A stretch of DNA of 64,000 nucleotides. It comes from Hyphomicrobiales bacterium (lineage in GTDB: Bacteria; Pseudomonadota; Alphaproteobacteria; Rhizobiales; Beijerinckiaceae). The stretch is from NCBI GenBank assembly GCA_003963405.1, contig RXIY01000023.1:1-64000 (forward strand), given 5' to 3'. Positions 43,858-51,763 of this stretch are shown here, in pieces (position 1 is the first letter of the stretch; every line of letters starts with the position of its first letter). The notes under the pieces are model-generated. The model ran no database searches, was not told where the DNA came from, and was given only the letters and a program-made list of their open reading frames with translations. The position numbers were made by a program, and so were the translations under genes.

Positions 43858-44760
43858 ATGAGACAGATTGCCGGGGCTTTGTTCGCGACAGCCGGATTTT
43901 TCGCGGCCTCCTGCGGCGCGCGGGCGGAGATGGACTGGTCGGCCGTCGACGCGGCGGTCGGGCGGAAAGCGATGGTCAGCGGGCCGGTCCACAAATATGG
44001 CCTCCCGCGCACCGACCTTCATGTCACGCTGGACGGCGTCTCCGTCAAGCCCGGCCTCGCGCTCGGCGGCTGGGTCGCGTTCGAGCCCATAGTCGAGCCC
44101 ATGGGCCGGGGCGCCGCAATGATGGGCGACCTCGTCCTGACCGAGTCCGAGGTCGGCCCGGTCATGCGGGCGCTGCTCGACGGCGGCGTGGGGGTGACGG
44201 GGGTCCACAACCATCTGCTGCGCGCAAGCCCGGCGACCTTCTACATGCATGTCGCGGGCGAGGGCGACCCTGCCAGTTTGGCCCGGATCGTGCGGGACGC
44301 GCTGGCGCAGTCGAAGACGCCCCTCGAGGCGGCGGCGCCGGCCGGCGGGGAGCCCCCGAAGCTCGACTTCGACGCCGCGAAGATCGACCGGATTCTCGGC
44401 TTTCAAGGGAAAAACAACGGCGGAATCTATCAGTTCAGCATCCCCCGCGCGGAGCCCGTCCAGGCGCGCGGAATGACGGTCGCGCCAGCCATGGGAACGG
44501 CGATCTCCCTCAATTTCCAGCCGACCGGCGAGGGCAGGGCGGCGATCAGCGGCGATTTCGTGGCCCTGGGCAGGGAGGTCGAACCGCTGCTGAAGGCGCT
44601 GCAATCGAACGGGATCGAGGTCACCGCCCTCCACAACCACATGCTCGATGACGAGCCCCGGCTGTTCTTCGTCCATTTCTGGGCCAATGACGACGCGGCG
44701 AAGCTCGCGAAAGGGCTGAGGGCGGGCCTCGACGTCCTGCATCACGCCGGGCATAGCTGA
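43858..44760 (+). CDS. DUF1259 (LppY/LpqO-like) exported protein
   Basis: The product is 300 residues with a signal peptide (MRQIAGALFATAGFFAASCGARA). Two homologous halves are apparent: VTGVHNHLLRASPATFYMHVAGEGD in the first and VTALHNHMLDDEPRLFFVHFWANDD in the second. Each carries an HNH plus a later His that could bind metal. This matches DUF1259, found in exported proteins and lipoproteins of unknown role. GGAAC precedes the ATG. It is divergent from the DUF3147 gene. Confidence 0.88.
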   Translation: MRQIAGALFATAGFFAASCGARAEMDWSAVDAAVGRKAMVSGPVHKYGLPRTDLHVTLDGVSVKPGLALGGWVAFEPIVEPMGRGAAMMGDLVLTESEVGPVMRALLDGGVGVTGVHNHLLRASPATFYMHVAGEGDPASLARIVRDALAQSKTPLEAAAPAGGEPPKLDFDAAKIDRILGFQGKNNGGIYQFSIPRAEPVQARGMTVAPAMGTAISLNFQPTGEGRAAISGDFVALGREVEPLLKALQSNGIEVTALHNHMLDDEPRLFFVHFWANDDAAKLAKGLRAGLDVLHHAGHS

Positions 44761-44818
44761 CCGGTCTGCGGCTCGCCTTTCGCATCCGTCTGTGCTAACC
44801 CCGACGCTCCCCCGCAGG

Positions 44819-44845
44819 GGGCAAGAACAAATCGGGCAAGAACAA
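44819..44845 (+). repeat. 12-bp tandem direct repeat in the leader of the TPR protein gene
   Basis: GGGCAAGAACAA occurs at 44819-44830 and again at 44834-44845, a 15-base period, about 30 bases before the start of the TPR gene. It could be an activator-binding site or a simple duplication. Confidence 0.5.
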
Positions 44846-44875
44846 CGGGTCTGAAACGCAAGGGTCGCGCGAGAG

Positions 44876-45652
44876 ATGTCGGACATTTTCCATGAGGTCG
44901 ACGAGGACGTCCGCCGGGACAAGGCCGCCGAGTTGTGGCGGCGCTATCAGACGCCGATTTTCGTCGTCGCCTTTCTGATCGTCGCCGCGACCGGCGCCTG
45001 GAGCTATTATCAGGACAAGCGCCTGAAGGCGGCCGAGGCCGCGAACGCCCGCTATGTGGCCGCCGTGCAGCTCGCGGAAGAGGGCAAGAACGCCGAGGCC
45101 GCCGCCGCATTCGACGCCTTGGCCAAGGACGCCCCCAAGGGCTACGCCGCGCTCGCCCGCGTCCGCGCCGCCGAGGCGCGGCCGGATAAGACGCAGGCGC
45201 TCGCCGAGCTCAGCGCCATCGGCGAGGATCCGAACGTCGACAAGCTGACCCAGCAGATCGCGTTGCTGCGGGCGGCGCTAATTGTGCTAGAGGGCGACGA
45301 CCGGCAGAAGCTCGAGCGCGCGCTCGGCCCGCTGATGACCTCGGACGGCCCTTTCCGCTTCTCCGCGCAGGAGTGGAACGGCCTCGACGCTCTGTTCAAC
45401 GACGATTTCGACGAGGCCGAACGCGTCTTCGAGCAGGTGCTCGCCAACTCCGACGCCCCCCAGTCGATGCGCCAGCGCGCCTCGGCCTACAAGGGCCTGC
45501 TGCACGCCAAGCGCGGACCAAAGCCCGCTCCCGCTGCCTCCTCCGGCGGAACCGACGGCGGCAAGATCAATGTGACGCCGGTCATCGAACCGGAATCCGG
45601 CGGCGCCATGCCGGCGGGCACGGCGCCTCTCGAGGCGTCCCCGGCCAAGTAG
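44876..45652 (+). CDS. YfgM-like tetratricopeptide-repeat membrane protein
   Basis: The product is 258 residues. A short cytoplasmic N-terminus (MSDIFHEVDEDVRRDKAAELW) leads to one transmembrane helix (about 28-45), then a periplasmic TPR_21 region (AQLAEEGKNAEAAAAFDALA-like repeats) and a Pro/Ala-rich tail. This is the architecture of the YfgM chaperone that accompanies SecYEG. It precedes der as yfgM does in other proteobacteria, but bamB, usually between them, is absent here. Confidence 0.85.
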   Translation: MSDIFHEVDEDVRRDKAAELWRRYQTPIFVVAFLIVAATGAWSYYQDKRLKAAEAANARYVAAVQLAEEGKNAEAAAAFDALAKDAPKGYAALARVRAAEARPDKTQALAELSAIGEDPNVDKLTQQIALLRAALIVLEGDDRQKLERALGPLMTSDGPFRFSAQEWNGLDALFNDDFDEAERVFEQVLANSDAPQSMRQRASAYKGLLHAKRGPKPAPAASSGGTDGGKINVTPVIEPESGGAMPAGTAPLEASPAK

Positions 45653-45663
45653 CGCCCCTATCC

Positions 45664-45728
45664 CCCTCTCTCCGTCGGGGAGAGGGCAATTTTCGCCACG
45701 GCGTCGACCCTCTCCCGGCGGGAGAGGG
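45664..45728. repeat. pair of CCCTCTCCC-type palindromes before der
   Basis: CCCTCTCTCC/GGGGAGAGGG (45665-45687) and CCCTCTCCCG/CGGGAGAGGG (45708-45728, single-base loop) lie head to tail between the TPR gene and der. They match palindromes at 49387-49413 and 55455-55480. Confidence 0.65.
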
Positions 45729-45760
45729 TTTCGCGTTATAAAGGCTCGAAGAGTTCGCTC

Positions 45761-47164
45761 ATGTCCTTCTCGCTCGCCATCATCGGCCGCCCCAACGTCG
45801 GCAAGTCGACGCTGTTCAACCGGCTGACCGGCAAGAAGCTGGCGCTTGTCGACGACCGGCCCGGCGTGACCCGCGACCGGCGCGAGGGCGAGGCGAAGCT
45901 CGCCGATCTGCGCTTCACCATCATCGACACGGCCGGGCTGGAGGAAGGCGCGCACGCCACGCTCGAGGGGCGGATGCGCGCCCAGACCGAGAGCGCGATT
46001 CTCTCCGCCGACGCCATCCTTTTCGTGATCGACGCGCGGACGGGCGTGACGCCGGATGACAAATATTTCGCCGATCTCGTCCGCCGCGCCGGCAAGCCCG
46101 TGATCCTCATCGCCAACAAGGCGGAAGGCAGAGCGGGCGAAGGCGGCGTGCTGGAGGCCTTTTCGCTCGGCCTCGGCGATCCCGTTCCCTTTTCCGCCGA
46201 ACATGGCGAGGGCGCCGGGGCGCTCTATGAAGCCCTGCGCGAGGCGCTGCCGGAACAAACCGCCGAGCCTGCCGAGGACGAGGAGCAACAGGAGGAAAAT
46301 CTCTACGACGACGAAGAGGACGGCAGCGATCTCGACGTCACCAAGCCTCTGCGCATCACCGTGGTGGGACGGCCCAACGCCGGCAAATCCACGCTCATCA
46401 ATCGCATTCTCGGCGAGGAGCGGCTTCTCACCGGTCCCGAGGCCGGCATCACGCGCGACTCCATTGGCGTCGATTTCGTCTGGCGCGACCGCAAGATGAA
46501 GCTTTTCGACACGGCGGGGCTGCGCAAGCGCGCCCGGGTCGTCGACAAGCTGGAAAAACTCTCCGCCGCCGACGCGCTGCGCGCCGTGCGCTTCTCGGAG
46601 GTGGTCGTGCTCCTCATCGACTCGACCATCCCCTTCGAGAAGCAGGATCTGACTATCGCCGATCTCGCCGCGCGCGAGGGCCGCGCCTTCGTCATCGGGC
46701 TCGGCAAGTGGGACCTCGTGGAAGACAAGGGCGCGACGCTCGTCAAGCTGCGCGAGGACGCCGAGCGTCTGCTGCCGCAGGTGCGCGGCTGTCCGGTCGT
46801 GCCGGTCTCGGGCGCGACGGGGCAGGGGCTCGACAGGCTCATGGAGGCGATCCTCGCGACTCATGAAGTGTGGAACCGCCGCATCGCCACGGCGCGGCTC
46901 AATCGCTGGCTGTTGCAGGCGGTGGAGGAGACGCCGCCGCCGGCGGTGTCGGGCCGTCGCATCAAGATTCGCTACATGACGCAAGCCAAGTCGCGCCCGC
47001 CGCATTTCGTGCTGTTCGGCAATCAGCTCGACGAATTGCCGGCGAGCTACGAGCGTTTCCTCATCAACGGCCTGCGCAAGACCTTCGATCTCCCCGGCGT
47101 GCCGATCCGCATTTCACGAAAAGCGGGCGACAATCCATACGCCGGGAAGAAGAAGACGCGGTGA
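45761..47164 (+). CDS. der: ribosome-assembly GTPase Der (EngA)
   Basis: Der is an essential 50S assembly factor with two G domains. The product is 467 residues. G1 is [14 protein letters not shown] (about residue 8) and [15 protein letters not shown] (about 205), with DTAGLEE and DTAGLRKR switches. The NKAE motif is in the first domain, but GLGKWD replaces the canonical NKWD in the second. A C-terminal KH-like domain ends [18 protein letters not shown]. An acidic linker ([16 protein letters not shown]) separates the G domains. Confidence 0.95.
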   Translation: MSFSLAIIGRPNVGKSTLFNRLTGKKLALVDDRPGVTRDRREGEAKLADLRFTIIDTAGLEEGAHATLEGRMRAQTESAILSADAILFVIDARTGVTPDDKYFADLVRRAGKPVILIANKAEGRAGEGGVLEAFSLGLGDPVPFSAEHGEGAGALYEALREALPEQTAEPAEDEEQQEENLYDDEEDGSDLDVTKPLRITVVGRPNAGKSTLINRILGEERLLTGPEAGITRDSIGVDFVWRDRKMKLFDTAGLRKRARVVDKLEKLSAADALRAVRFSEVVVLLIDSTIPFEKQDLTIADLAAREGRAFVIGLGKWDLVEDKGATLVKLREDAERLLPQVRGCPVVPVSGATGQGLDRLMEAILATHEVWNRRIATARLNRWLLQAVEETPPPAVSGRRIKIRYMTQAKSRPPHFVLFGNQLDELPASYERFLINGLRKTFDLPGVPIRISRKAGDNPYAGKKKTR

Positions 47165-47173
47165 GGCCGGCGA

Positions 47174-47773
47174 TCACTCGGCCGCATGGCCGATAAGCGC
47201 CGCGCGCACGGCGACGGCGAAGGCGTCGCGTATCGCGTCCTCCTGCGAGAAGCTGATCCTGAGCGCGCGGGGGATTTCGAGCTGCACGCCGGCGCCGCGG
47301 CGGCCCCTGTTGCAAATATTGTCGGGATGACGCCCCGCGAGCGGATGTCCGTCGCCCACGGGCTTGGCGCGAAAGCCGCTATTTAGAAGCTCGACGCAGA
47401 TGGCGTCACGCAAGGGCTCGTGCAATCCGCCAACCCAGATGGACGCGCCGTCCATCCCGTTCTTTCGGCCATGCACGCCGACCACGACTTCGGAAGCGGC
47501 GACGAGTTGCAAGGCTTGCGGCTCGTCGAAGCGCGTGGACGTAATATGCAGGCCGTCGCCTTTGGCGCGCAGCGTCAGACTTTCGAAGCAGTAGAAAGAA
47601 AAGCTTTCCCGGGCGATGGCGGCCGCGGCTTCCGACGTGCCGGGCTCGATATAGCCGCCATGCGGCGCCATGATCGCGATCGGCGACGGTCGCGCCGCGA
47701 CGCGGATGCGAAAATGCTCGCCCTCGGTCTCGCGCGCCGCAAGGGCGGCGAAGCTGTCATATTGATCCGGCAT
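47174..47773 (-). CDS. poly-gamma-glutamate hydrolase-like protein
   Basis: The product is 199 residues. MAPHGGYIEPGTSEAAAAIA, LHITSTRFDEPQAL, VVGVHGRKNG and GRHPDNICNRGRRGAGVQLEI match the PghP/YmaC-type family (zinc-dependent gamma-polyglutamate hydrolases first known from Bacillus phages), with His, Glu and His ligands conserved in place. It is cytosolic by lack of a signal peptide. Its substrate here is unknown. It is convergent with der and divergent from the methyltransferase. Confidence 0.82.
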   Translation of the reverse strand: MPDQYDSFAALAARETEGEHFRIRVAARPSPIAIMAPHGGYIEPGTSEAAAAIARESFSFYCFESLTLRAKGDGLHITSTRFDEPQALQLVAASEVVVGVHGRKNGMDGASIWVGGLHEPLRDAICVELLNSGFRAKPVGDGHPLAGRHPDNICNRGRRGAGVQLEIPRALRISFSQEDAIRDAFAVAVRAALIGHAAE

Positions 47774-47807
47774 TGAATGAAATTAGTCCCAGTAGGAGGT
47801 TGCCGCC

Positions 47808-48821
47808 ATGACCTTGAAGCCCTCGCCCGAAAAACTCCTGTCGCTCGGCATGTCCTTCTGGAACGCCAAGACGCTGCTGTCGGCGGTCGAGCTCGGCGTG
47901 TTCGACGCGCTCGCGCAAGCGCCGGCGGATTGCGAAACGCTGCGCGGAAAGCTCGGCCTGCATCCGCGTTCCGCGCGTGATTTCTTCGACGCGCTGGTGG
48001 CGCTGAAGCTCCTCGACCGGGATGACCAGAACCTTTATCGGAACACGGCGGAGACCGACTTCTTCCTCGTCCGCGGGAAGCCGAGCTATGTCGGCGGCAT
48101 GCTGGAGATGGCCAACGCCCGCCTTTACGAAAGCTGGGGGCATCTCACCGAGGCGCTGAAGACCGGCCGCCGCCAGAGCGAAAACAAGGAGGAGGGCGAC
48201 CTCTTCGCCGCGCTCTACGCCGACCCCGAGCGGCTGCGCGGCTTTCTCGCCGCCATGTCCGGCGTGAGCGCCGGCGCCGCCCGAGCCATCGCCGACAAAT
48301 TCCCCTGGGATCGCTACAAGAGCTTCATCGACATCGGCGCGGCGCAGGGCATGGTTCCGGTCACGATCGCCCGCGCCCATCCGCATCTGACCGGCGGCGG
48401 CTTCGACTTGCCGCAGGTCGGACCCGTCTTCGAGGGCTTCGCCGCCGCGAACGGCCTTACCAATCGGCTGCGCTTCTTCCCCGGCGACTTCTTCGCCGAC
48501 CCGCTGCCGCAGGCCGACGTGCTGATCATGGGACATATTCTGCACGACTGGGATCTGGCGCAGAAGCGGCTGCTGCTGAAGAAGGCTTATGACGCGTTGC
48601 CGCCCGGCGGCGCCCTGATCGTCTATGAGGCGCTGATCGACGACGAGCGGCGCGAGAACGCCTTTGGCCTGCTGATGAGCCTCAACATGCTGATCGAAAC
48701 GGCCGGCGGCTTCGATTACACGGGCGCCGACTGCCAAGGCTGGATGAAGCAGGCGGGCTTCTCCGAGAGCCGCGTCGAGCATCTCGTTGGTCCGGACGCC
48801 ATGGTGATCGGGGTGAAATAG
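47808..48821 (+). CDS. SAM-dependent O-methyltransferase (acetylserotonin O-methyltransferase-like)
   Basis: The product is 337 residues. An N-terminal winged-helix dimerisation domain ([21 protein letters not shown]) precedes a class I methyltransferase fold with the SAM motif [20 protein letters not shown] (about residue 173) and [21 protein letters not shown]. This is the family of small-molecule O-methyltransferases such as HIOMT and carminomycin methyltransferase. The product is unpredictable. AGGAGG lies before the ATG. Confidence 0.88.
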   Translation: MTLKPSPEKLLSLGMSFWNAKTLLSAVELGVFDALAQAPADCETLRGKLGLHPRSARDFFDALVALKLLDRDDQNLYRNTAETDFFLVRGKPSYVGGMLEMANARLYESWGHLTEALKTGRRQSENKEEGDLFAALYADPERLRGFLAAMSGVSAGAARAIADKFPWDRYKSFIDIGAAQGMVPVTIARAHPHLTGGGFDLPQVGPVFEGFAAANGLTNRLRFFPGDFFADPLPQADVLIMGHILHDWDLAQKRLLLKKAYDALPPGGALIVYEALIDDERRENAFGLLMSLNMLIETAGGFDYTGADCQGWMKQAGFSESRVEHLVGPDAMVIGVK

Positions 48822-48955
48822 GCAGACGCCCGGGGCGAAAAGCGGCCGGGAAATGTCCGAAATCAGTTGGACGCGGGCTAGTTTTGAATTATTCTAAGAA
48901 AGCGTCGCCGGAGCCCTTCGCGGGATTCGCGCGTCAATTCTCCTTGGAGGCAATA

Positions 48956-49375
48956 ATGGCATCGCTCAAGGGCAGCAAGACCGAAGAGAACCTGAAGGCC
49001 GCTTTCGCCGGCGAATCGCAGGCGAACCGTCGCTATCTCTATTTCGCTCAGAAGGCCGACGTGGAAGGCTACAACGACGTCGCCGCCGTGTTCCGCTCGA
49101 CCGCGGAAGGCGAGACGGGCCACGCCCATGGCCATCTCGAGTTTCTGGAGTCTGTCGGCGATCCGGCCACCGGCCTGCCGATCGGCAAGACCGCCGACAA
49201 TCTGAAGGCCGCCGTAGCCGGCGAGACCCACGAATACACCGACATGTATCCGGGCATGGCGCGCTCGGCCCGCGAAGAGGGCTTCGAAGAGATCGCCGAC
49301 TGGTTCGAGACGCTCGCCAAGGCCGAGCGTTCGCATGCCGGCCGCTTCCAGCGCGCGCTCGACGAGCTGAAGTAA
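48956..49375 (+). CDS. rubrerythrin (di-iron domain only)
   Basis: The product is 139 residues from the ATG at 48956 with a TTGGAGG site. The four-helix di-iron domain shows [52 protein letters not shown] and [15 protein letters not shown], with the Glu/His ligands. The C-terminal rubredoxin domain of classical rubrerythrin is missing. It detoxifies peroxide or senses oxidants. It begins a three-gene cassette with the Fe-S protein and the DUF3501 protein. Confidence 0.93.
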   Translation: MASLKGSKTEENLKAAFAGESQANRRYLYFAQKADVEGYNDVAAVFRSTAEGETGHAHGHLEFLESVGDPATGLPIGKTADNLKAAVAGETHEYTDMYPGMARSAREEGFEEIADWFETLAKAERSHAGRFQRALDELK

Positions 49376-49386
49376 ACGATAGGGCT

Positions 49387-49420
49387 CCCTCTCCCCGTCG
49401 AACGGGGAGAGGGCGATTTT
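49387..49420. repeat. perfect 12-bp palindrome after the rubrerythrin gene
   Basis: CCCTCTCCCCGT (49387-49398) and ACGGGGAGAGGG (49402-49413) with a CGA loop are followed by CGATTTT. It is a CCCTCTCCC-type intergenic repeat that could act as a partial terminator inside the rubrerythrin cassette. Confidence 0.7.
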
Positions 49421-49439
49421 CCCGCACGTCAGGACGAAC

Positions 49440-50783
49440 ATGAGAGAAGGCAGTCTCGAAGCGCCGATCCGGCATCCGCTGGACTGGGAGAATCCGGATT
49501 TCTACGACGAGGCGAAGCTCGACGCCGAAATGCGGCGCGTCTTCGACATTTGTCACGGCTGCCGCCGCTGCTTCAACCTGTGCGATTCCTTCCCGCGGCT
49601 GTTCGATCTCGTGGACGAATCGAAGAGCGGCGAGCTCGACACGGTCGCAAGCGCCGACTTCAAGAAGGTCGTGGACGCCTGCACGCTTTGCGACATGTGC
49701 TTCCTCACCAAATGCCCTTACGTGCCGCCGCACGAGTTCAATCTCGACTTTCCGCATCTGATCCTGCGCTATCGCGCCGTCGAGGCGAAGAAGCAGGGCG
49801 TCGGCGCCATTGATCATGCGCTCACCGAGACCGACCGCAACGGCAAATGGGCGACGCTGATTTCGGGCGCGGTCAATTGGGCGACGCGCCGCGGCAGCCC
49901 CCTGCGCGGCCTCGAAGAGAAATACGCCGGCATCGACAAGGACGCCGAACTGCCGGAATACGCCAGCCAGACGCTCGAGGCCAAGGCAAAGGCCAATCCG
50001 CCCGCCCGCGATGAAGCCGCGCCGGCGAAGGCCCGCAAGGCCGTGCTCTACGCGACCTGTTACGGCGACTACAACGACACCTCCATCGGCATGGCGGCGC
50101 TCGCGGTGCTGGCGAAAAACGGCGTCGAGACCAAGGTCGTGCATCCCCATTGCTGCGGCATGCCCAAGCTCGAACAGGGGCTGCTCGGCGAAGTGGCCGA
50201 GGCCGCGCGCAAGGTCGCCGCCGCCTTCGCGCCCTATATCGACGAGGGCTATGACATCGTGGCGCCCGTGCCGTCCTGCGCGCTGATGCTGAAGTTCGAA
50301 TGGCCGCTGATCCTGCCGAACGACGCGAGTGTGAAGCGTCTCGCCGAAGCGACCTTCGACTTGTCCGAATATGTCGTGGACATCGCCCGCAAGGAAGGGC
50401 TCGCCGACGGCATGGCGCCGATCGAGGGCGGCGTCGCCTTCCATATGTCCTGCCATTCGCGCGCGCAGAATTTCGGCCAGAAAGGCGCAGAGCTGCTCAA
50501 GCTCATCCCGCAGGCGGATGTCGCCGTCGTCGAGCGCTGCTCGGGGCATGGCGGCGCCTGGGGCTACAAAAAGGGCAATTTCGAAACGGCGATGAAGGTC
50601 GGCAAGCCGGCCATGCGCCAGCTCGATACGGCGGGCAAGAAGCATGTCGTGTCCGAATGCCCGCTCGCCGGCATTCATCTGGAACAGGGCATCGCGCGGC
50701 TCGCAGGCGACGCGCCGAAGCCCGAGCGCGTCGGCCATCCGATCGTGCTCATGGCGCGGGCTTATGGCGTCACGGGCGAGTAG
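49440..50783 (+). CDS. heterodisulfide-reductase/GlpC-like Fe-S oxidoreductase
   Basis: The product is 447 residues. Two ferredoxin-type [4Fe-4S] motifs lie at C38-C41-C44-C48 (CHGCRRCFNLC) and CTLCDMCFLTKCP. Two CCG-type motifs follow (HPHCCGMPKLEQG with preceding ATCYG; MSCHSRAQNFG with ERCSGHGG), as in HdrB or GlpC. It probably takes electrons from a donor to rubrerythrin or quinone. The neighbours rubrerythrin and DUF3501 form a set seen together in many proteobacteria. The partner is unknown. Confidence 0.9.
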   Translation: MREGSLEAPIRHPLDWENPDFYDEAKLDAEMRRVFDICHGCRRCFNLCDSFPRLFDLVDESKSGELDTVASADFKKVVDACTLCDMCFLTKCPYVPPHEFNLDFPHLILRYRAVEAKKQGVGAIDHALTETDRNGKWATLISGAVNWATRRGSPLRGLEEKYAGIDKDAELPEYASQTLEAKAKANPPARDEAAPAKARKAVLYATCYGDYNDTSIGMAALAVLAKNGVETKVVHPHCCGMPKLEQGLLGEVAEAARKVAAAFAPYIDEGYDIVAPVPSCALMLKFEWPLILPNDASVKRLAEATFDLSEYVVDIARKEGLADGMAPIEGGVAFHMSCHSRAQNFGQKGAELLKLIPQADVAVVERCSGHGGAWGYKKGNFETAMKVGKPAMRQLDTAGKKHVVSECPLAGIHLEQGIARLAGDAPKPERVGHPIVLMARAYGVTGE

Positions 50784-50811
50784 GCGGCAAAGCGTACGGA
50801 GCAGCAACGAG

Positions 50812-51402
50812 ATGACGACACGTCACGAACTCACCCGCGCCGACATCCTCCCTTGGGCGGAATACGCCAAAGGCCGCACGGAGCATCGCCGCCGCGTCAC
50901 CGCGATCAAGCGGAGCCGCCGCGTCGAGGTCGGTCCCTATGTGACCTTCTACTTCGAGAGCTTCGAGACCATGTGGCTCCAGGTGCAGGAAATGCTGCAC
51001 ATCGAGCGGGGCGGGGACGCGCAGATTCCCGAGGAGCTCGCGGCCTATAATCCGCTGATCCCCAAGGGTCGCGAGCTGGTGGCGACCTTTATGATCGAGA
51101 TCGACGACCCGCTGCGCCGTTCGCGCGTGCTGGCGGGCCTCGGCGGCATCGAGGAGACGGCCTTCATCGAAGTCGGCGGCGCGCGGGTCTTGGGCAAGGC
51201 GGAGGCCGACCAGGACCGCACTTCGGCCGAGGGCAAGGCCAGCTCCGTCCAATTCGTGCATTTCCCCTTCGCCGACGCGGAGGTCGCCGCCTTTCGGGAG
51301 CCCAATGCGCGGGTGATTTTGGGGTTGTCCCATCCCAATTACAGCCATATGGCCGTGCTGTCGGAGGCAACGCGGGCGGCGCTGGCGGGGGATTTCGCGT
51401 AA
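50812..51402 (+). CDS. DUF3501 family protein
   Basis: The product is 196 residues from the ATG at 50812. Conserved segments are LTRADILPWAEYAKGRTEHRRRV, VGPYVTFYFESFETMWLQVQEM and VQFVHFPFADAEVAAF. DUF3501 proteins are of unknown function and usually sit beside rubrerythrin and the Fe-S oxidoreductase, as here, so they are thought to act in the same oxidative-stress process. It is the last gene of the cassette. Confidence 0.88.
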   Translation: MTTRHELTRADILPWAEYAKGRTEHRRRVTAIKRSRRVEVGPYVTFYFESFETMWLQVQEMLHIERGGDAQIPEELAAYNPLIPKGRELVATFMIEIDDPLRRSRVLAGLGGIEETAFIEVGGARVLGKAEADQDRTSAEGKASSVQFVHFPFADAEVAAFREPNARVILGLSHPNYSHMAVLSEATRAALAGDFA

Positions 51403-51407
51403 CGGAC

Positions 51408-51638
51408 TCACTCCCTGGGTCGGCACCGCCATTGCGCGCAAACCTGAACCGTCCTGTGCGGCTCCAGCATGCAGGACCGTCTCGATGTGCATGTCGCGAC
51501 GGTCCCGGCGCCGCAATGCGGCGTGAAGGCCTCTCGAAGACAGGCGCGCTTGCTGGACAGATGCCAGGCTGACGCTGTGGGGATTTCCGCCAGGCTGAAA
51601 GCGAGCAGGGCGGCGGCGGCCAGGGTGATGCGACTCAT
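51408..51638 (-). CDS. small secreted Cys-rich protein
   Basis: The product is 76 residues from the ATG at 51638, with GGAG 6 bases upstream. A signal peptide (MSRITLAAAALLAFSLAEIPTASA is the region, cleaved near residue 24) leaves about 52 residues with six cysteines (ACLREAF, HCGAG, TCTSRRSC, VCAQWRC), so three disulfides are likely. No family is recognised. It converges on the DUF3501 gene. Confidence 0.6.
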   Translation of the reverse strand: MSRITLAAAALLAFSLAEIPTASAWHLSSKRACLREAFTPHCGAGTVATCTSRRSCMLEPHRTVQVCAQWRCRPRE

Positions 51639-51763
51639 TTCAAACTCCGTGCCAGGACAGATAGGGTCCTGCCATGGGCGCGGCGATGCGGCCACGGGAT
51701 TGTTGCGATCGGGCGCGCTTGCCTTTAAGCCGTGCGCCAGACCACTTGGCCAACGAGCTCTCC

